In this document: positions 5,015-5,674 of the stretch, piece after piece | Numbering within the stretch: the stretch's first letter is position 1 | How the letters are laid out: each line of letters starts with the position of its first letter | Assembly: GCA_030039095.1 (NCBI GenBank) | Contig: JASHQP010000463.1 | Coordinates: forward strand, 1 to 5,674 | Direction of reading: 5' to 3' | Length of the DNA: 5,674 nt | Source: Streptosporangiaceae bacterium | GTDB taxonomy: Bacteria > Actinomycetota > Actinomycetes > Streptosporangiales > Streptosporangiaceae | Made by a program: the position numbers and the translations under genes | Notes under the pieces: generated by a model | Database searches by the model: none | Told to the model about the DNA's origin: nothing | Seen by the model: only the letters and a program-made list of their open reading frames with translations

Positions 5015-5434
5015 GTGGATCGCCCGGGAGACGAAGAGCATCTGGCGGCCTGCGAACGGTGGGCTGAGCGCTACCGGCGGGCCTGGGAGACGGCGGACGC
5101 GGACGAGATCGTGGACTTGTTTACCCACGACGCCGCGTACCGGACGAGCGTCTTCCGCGAGCCGTACGTGGGCAGCGCGGCCATACGCCAGTACTGGCAG
5201 CGCGGAGCCGGGACGCAGCGCGACGTCGTGGTCCGGATGGGCCGGCCGGTCATCGGCGCGGACCGGGTGGCGGTGGAATGGTGGACCACGATGATCGACC
5301 CCGAGGACGGCGAGGTGACCCTGCCCGGCTGCCTGCTGCTGCGCTTCGCGGCCGACGGCCGCTGCCGGGAGCTATGGGAGTACTGGCAGGTCCGGCCCGG
5401 CCGCCAGGACCCGCCCGGTGGATGGGGCAGCTAG
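5015..5434 (+). CDS. SnoaL/NTF2-like domain protein
   Basis: A 139-residue protein with the pattern of the SnoaL-like/nuclear transport factor 2 cone fold: a first helix (ERWAERYRRAWETADADEIVDLF), then the TxDAAYRTSVFREPYVGSAAIRQYW segment, strands VVVRMGRPVIGADRVAVEWWTTM, and a last strand pair LPGCLLLRFAADGRCRELWEYWQV. The size is usual for single-domain members. The family includes isomerases, hydrolases and ligand-binding proteins, and the reaction cannot be deduced; Asp/His residues (H38, D39) near the pocket are typical of the fold. There is no signal peptide. Start choice: GTG 5015 is preferred because it begins just before the first helix and fits the -10 at 5001-5006; GTG 4994 would add seven residues. 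It overlaps the downstream permease by 13 nt, so the two are probably one operon, and it follows the lipoprotein gene closely. Confidence 0.8.
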   Translation: MDRPGDEEHLAACERWAERYRRAWETADADEIVDLFTHDAAYRTSVFREPYVGSAAIRQYWQRGAGTQRDVVVRMGRPVIGADRVAVEWWTTMIDPEDGEVTLPGCLLLRFAADGRCRELWEYWQVRPGRQDPPGGWGS

Positions 5435-5674
5435 ACCCCGCCGGGGCCGCCCTGCTGGCCGGCGCAGGGGTGCTGGCCGGGATCGTGGGGTCAGCGGGCG
5501 GGACCGCCTCGCTGATCTCCTACCCTGCGCTGCTGGCGGCCGGCCTGCCGCCGCTGCCCGCCAACATCACCAACGCCGTCGCGTTCGTTGCGGCCTGGCC
5601 GGGCTCGGCGCTGGGCTCCCGGCCTGAACTGCGCGGGCAGGGACGATGGCTGCGGCGGTGGGCGCCGATCACCG
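5422..5674 (+). CDS. TauE/SafE (TSUP) family permease, N-terminal part (3' end outside window)
   Basis: The frame opens at ATG 5422 and stays open to the window end, giving 84 residues. It begins MGQLDPAGAALLAGAGVLAG, and then shows GSAGGTASLISYPALLAAGL, followed by PANITNAVAF and a helix with PGSALGSRPEL. The G-x-x-GG-T-x-(S/L)-I-x-x-P-x-L-L-x-x-G-L-P-x-x-x-AN-x-TN pattern is the signature of the first repeat of the TauE/SafE (PF01925) membrane exporters, which move sulfite, sulfoacetate or related organic anions. At least two membrane helices (about 6-28 and 30-60) are visible. The start overlaps the NTF2-like gene by 13 nt, which suggests coupled translation; AGGA at 5406-5409 is a possible, slightly distant ribosome site. 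The substrate cannot be told from this fragment. Confidence 0.85.
   Translation, partial: MGQLDPAGAALLAGAGVLAGIVGSAGGTASLISYPALLAAGLPPLPANITNAVAFVAAWPGSALGSRPELRGQGRWLRRWAPIT

Overview
The window is high-GC DNA with strong G/C bias at third codon positions, GTG starts and several starts that look leaderless. Together with protein types common in actinomycetes, this points to a high-GC actinobacterium. The genus cannot be read from the sequence.

Left part (1-1263): the 3' end of a NUDIX hydrolase gene is followed after 3 nt by a membrane-anchored GAF-like protein. A perfect 8-bp stem-loop overlaps the stop codon of that second gene. Next comes a small unrecognised gene (1105-1263) with a strong Shine-Dalgarno sequence.

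Middle (1264-2663): a promoter with a perfect -35 box carries a perfect actinobacterial LexA/SOS palindrome in its spacer, and reads into a small Trp-rich protein whose GTG lies about where transcription should start. That reading frame has no stop at its apparent natural end and runs antisense into a convergent MBL-fold metallo-hydrolase gene (COG1237-like) on the minus strand.

Gene remnants (2664-3548): no intact gene is seen here. The N-terminal piece of a YncE-like beta-propeller protein lies on the minus strand, and the following piece of what appears to be the same protein lies on the plus strand, head to head. This looks like a gene whose 5' end has been inverted. Next to it on the minus strand is a frameshifted, aromatic-rich fragment of an unrecognised protein.

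Right part (3549-5674): an AT-richer leader with two adjacent stem-loops precedes a lipoprotein of the beta-lactamase/serine hydrolase fold (PF00144-like). All three of its catalytic motifs are altered, including Ser to Ala and Lys to Phe in SxxK, so it is probably not a serine hydrolase by the usual mechanism. A SnoaL/NTF2-like protein follows, then the start of a TauE/SafE (TSUP) permease that overlaps it by 13 nt, and the window ends. No tRNA, rRNA, CRISPR array, insertion sequence or origin was seen. The genes do not form one obvious pathway. The most notable signals are the SOS-controlled gene, the motif-less serine hydrolase lipoprotein and the inverted propeller gene.
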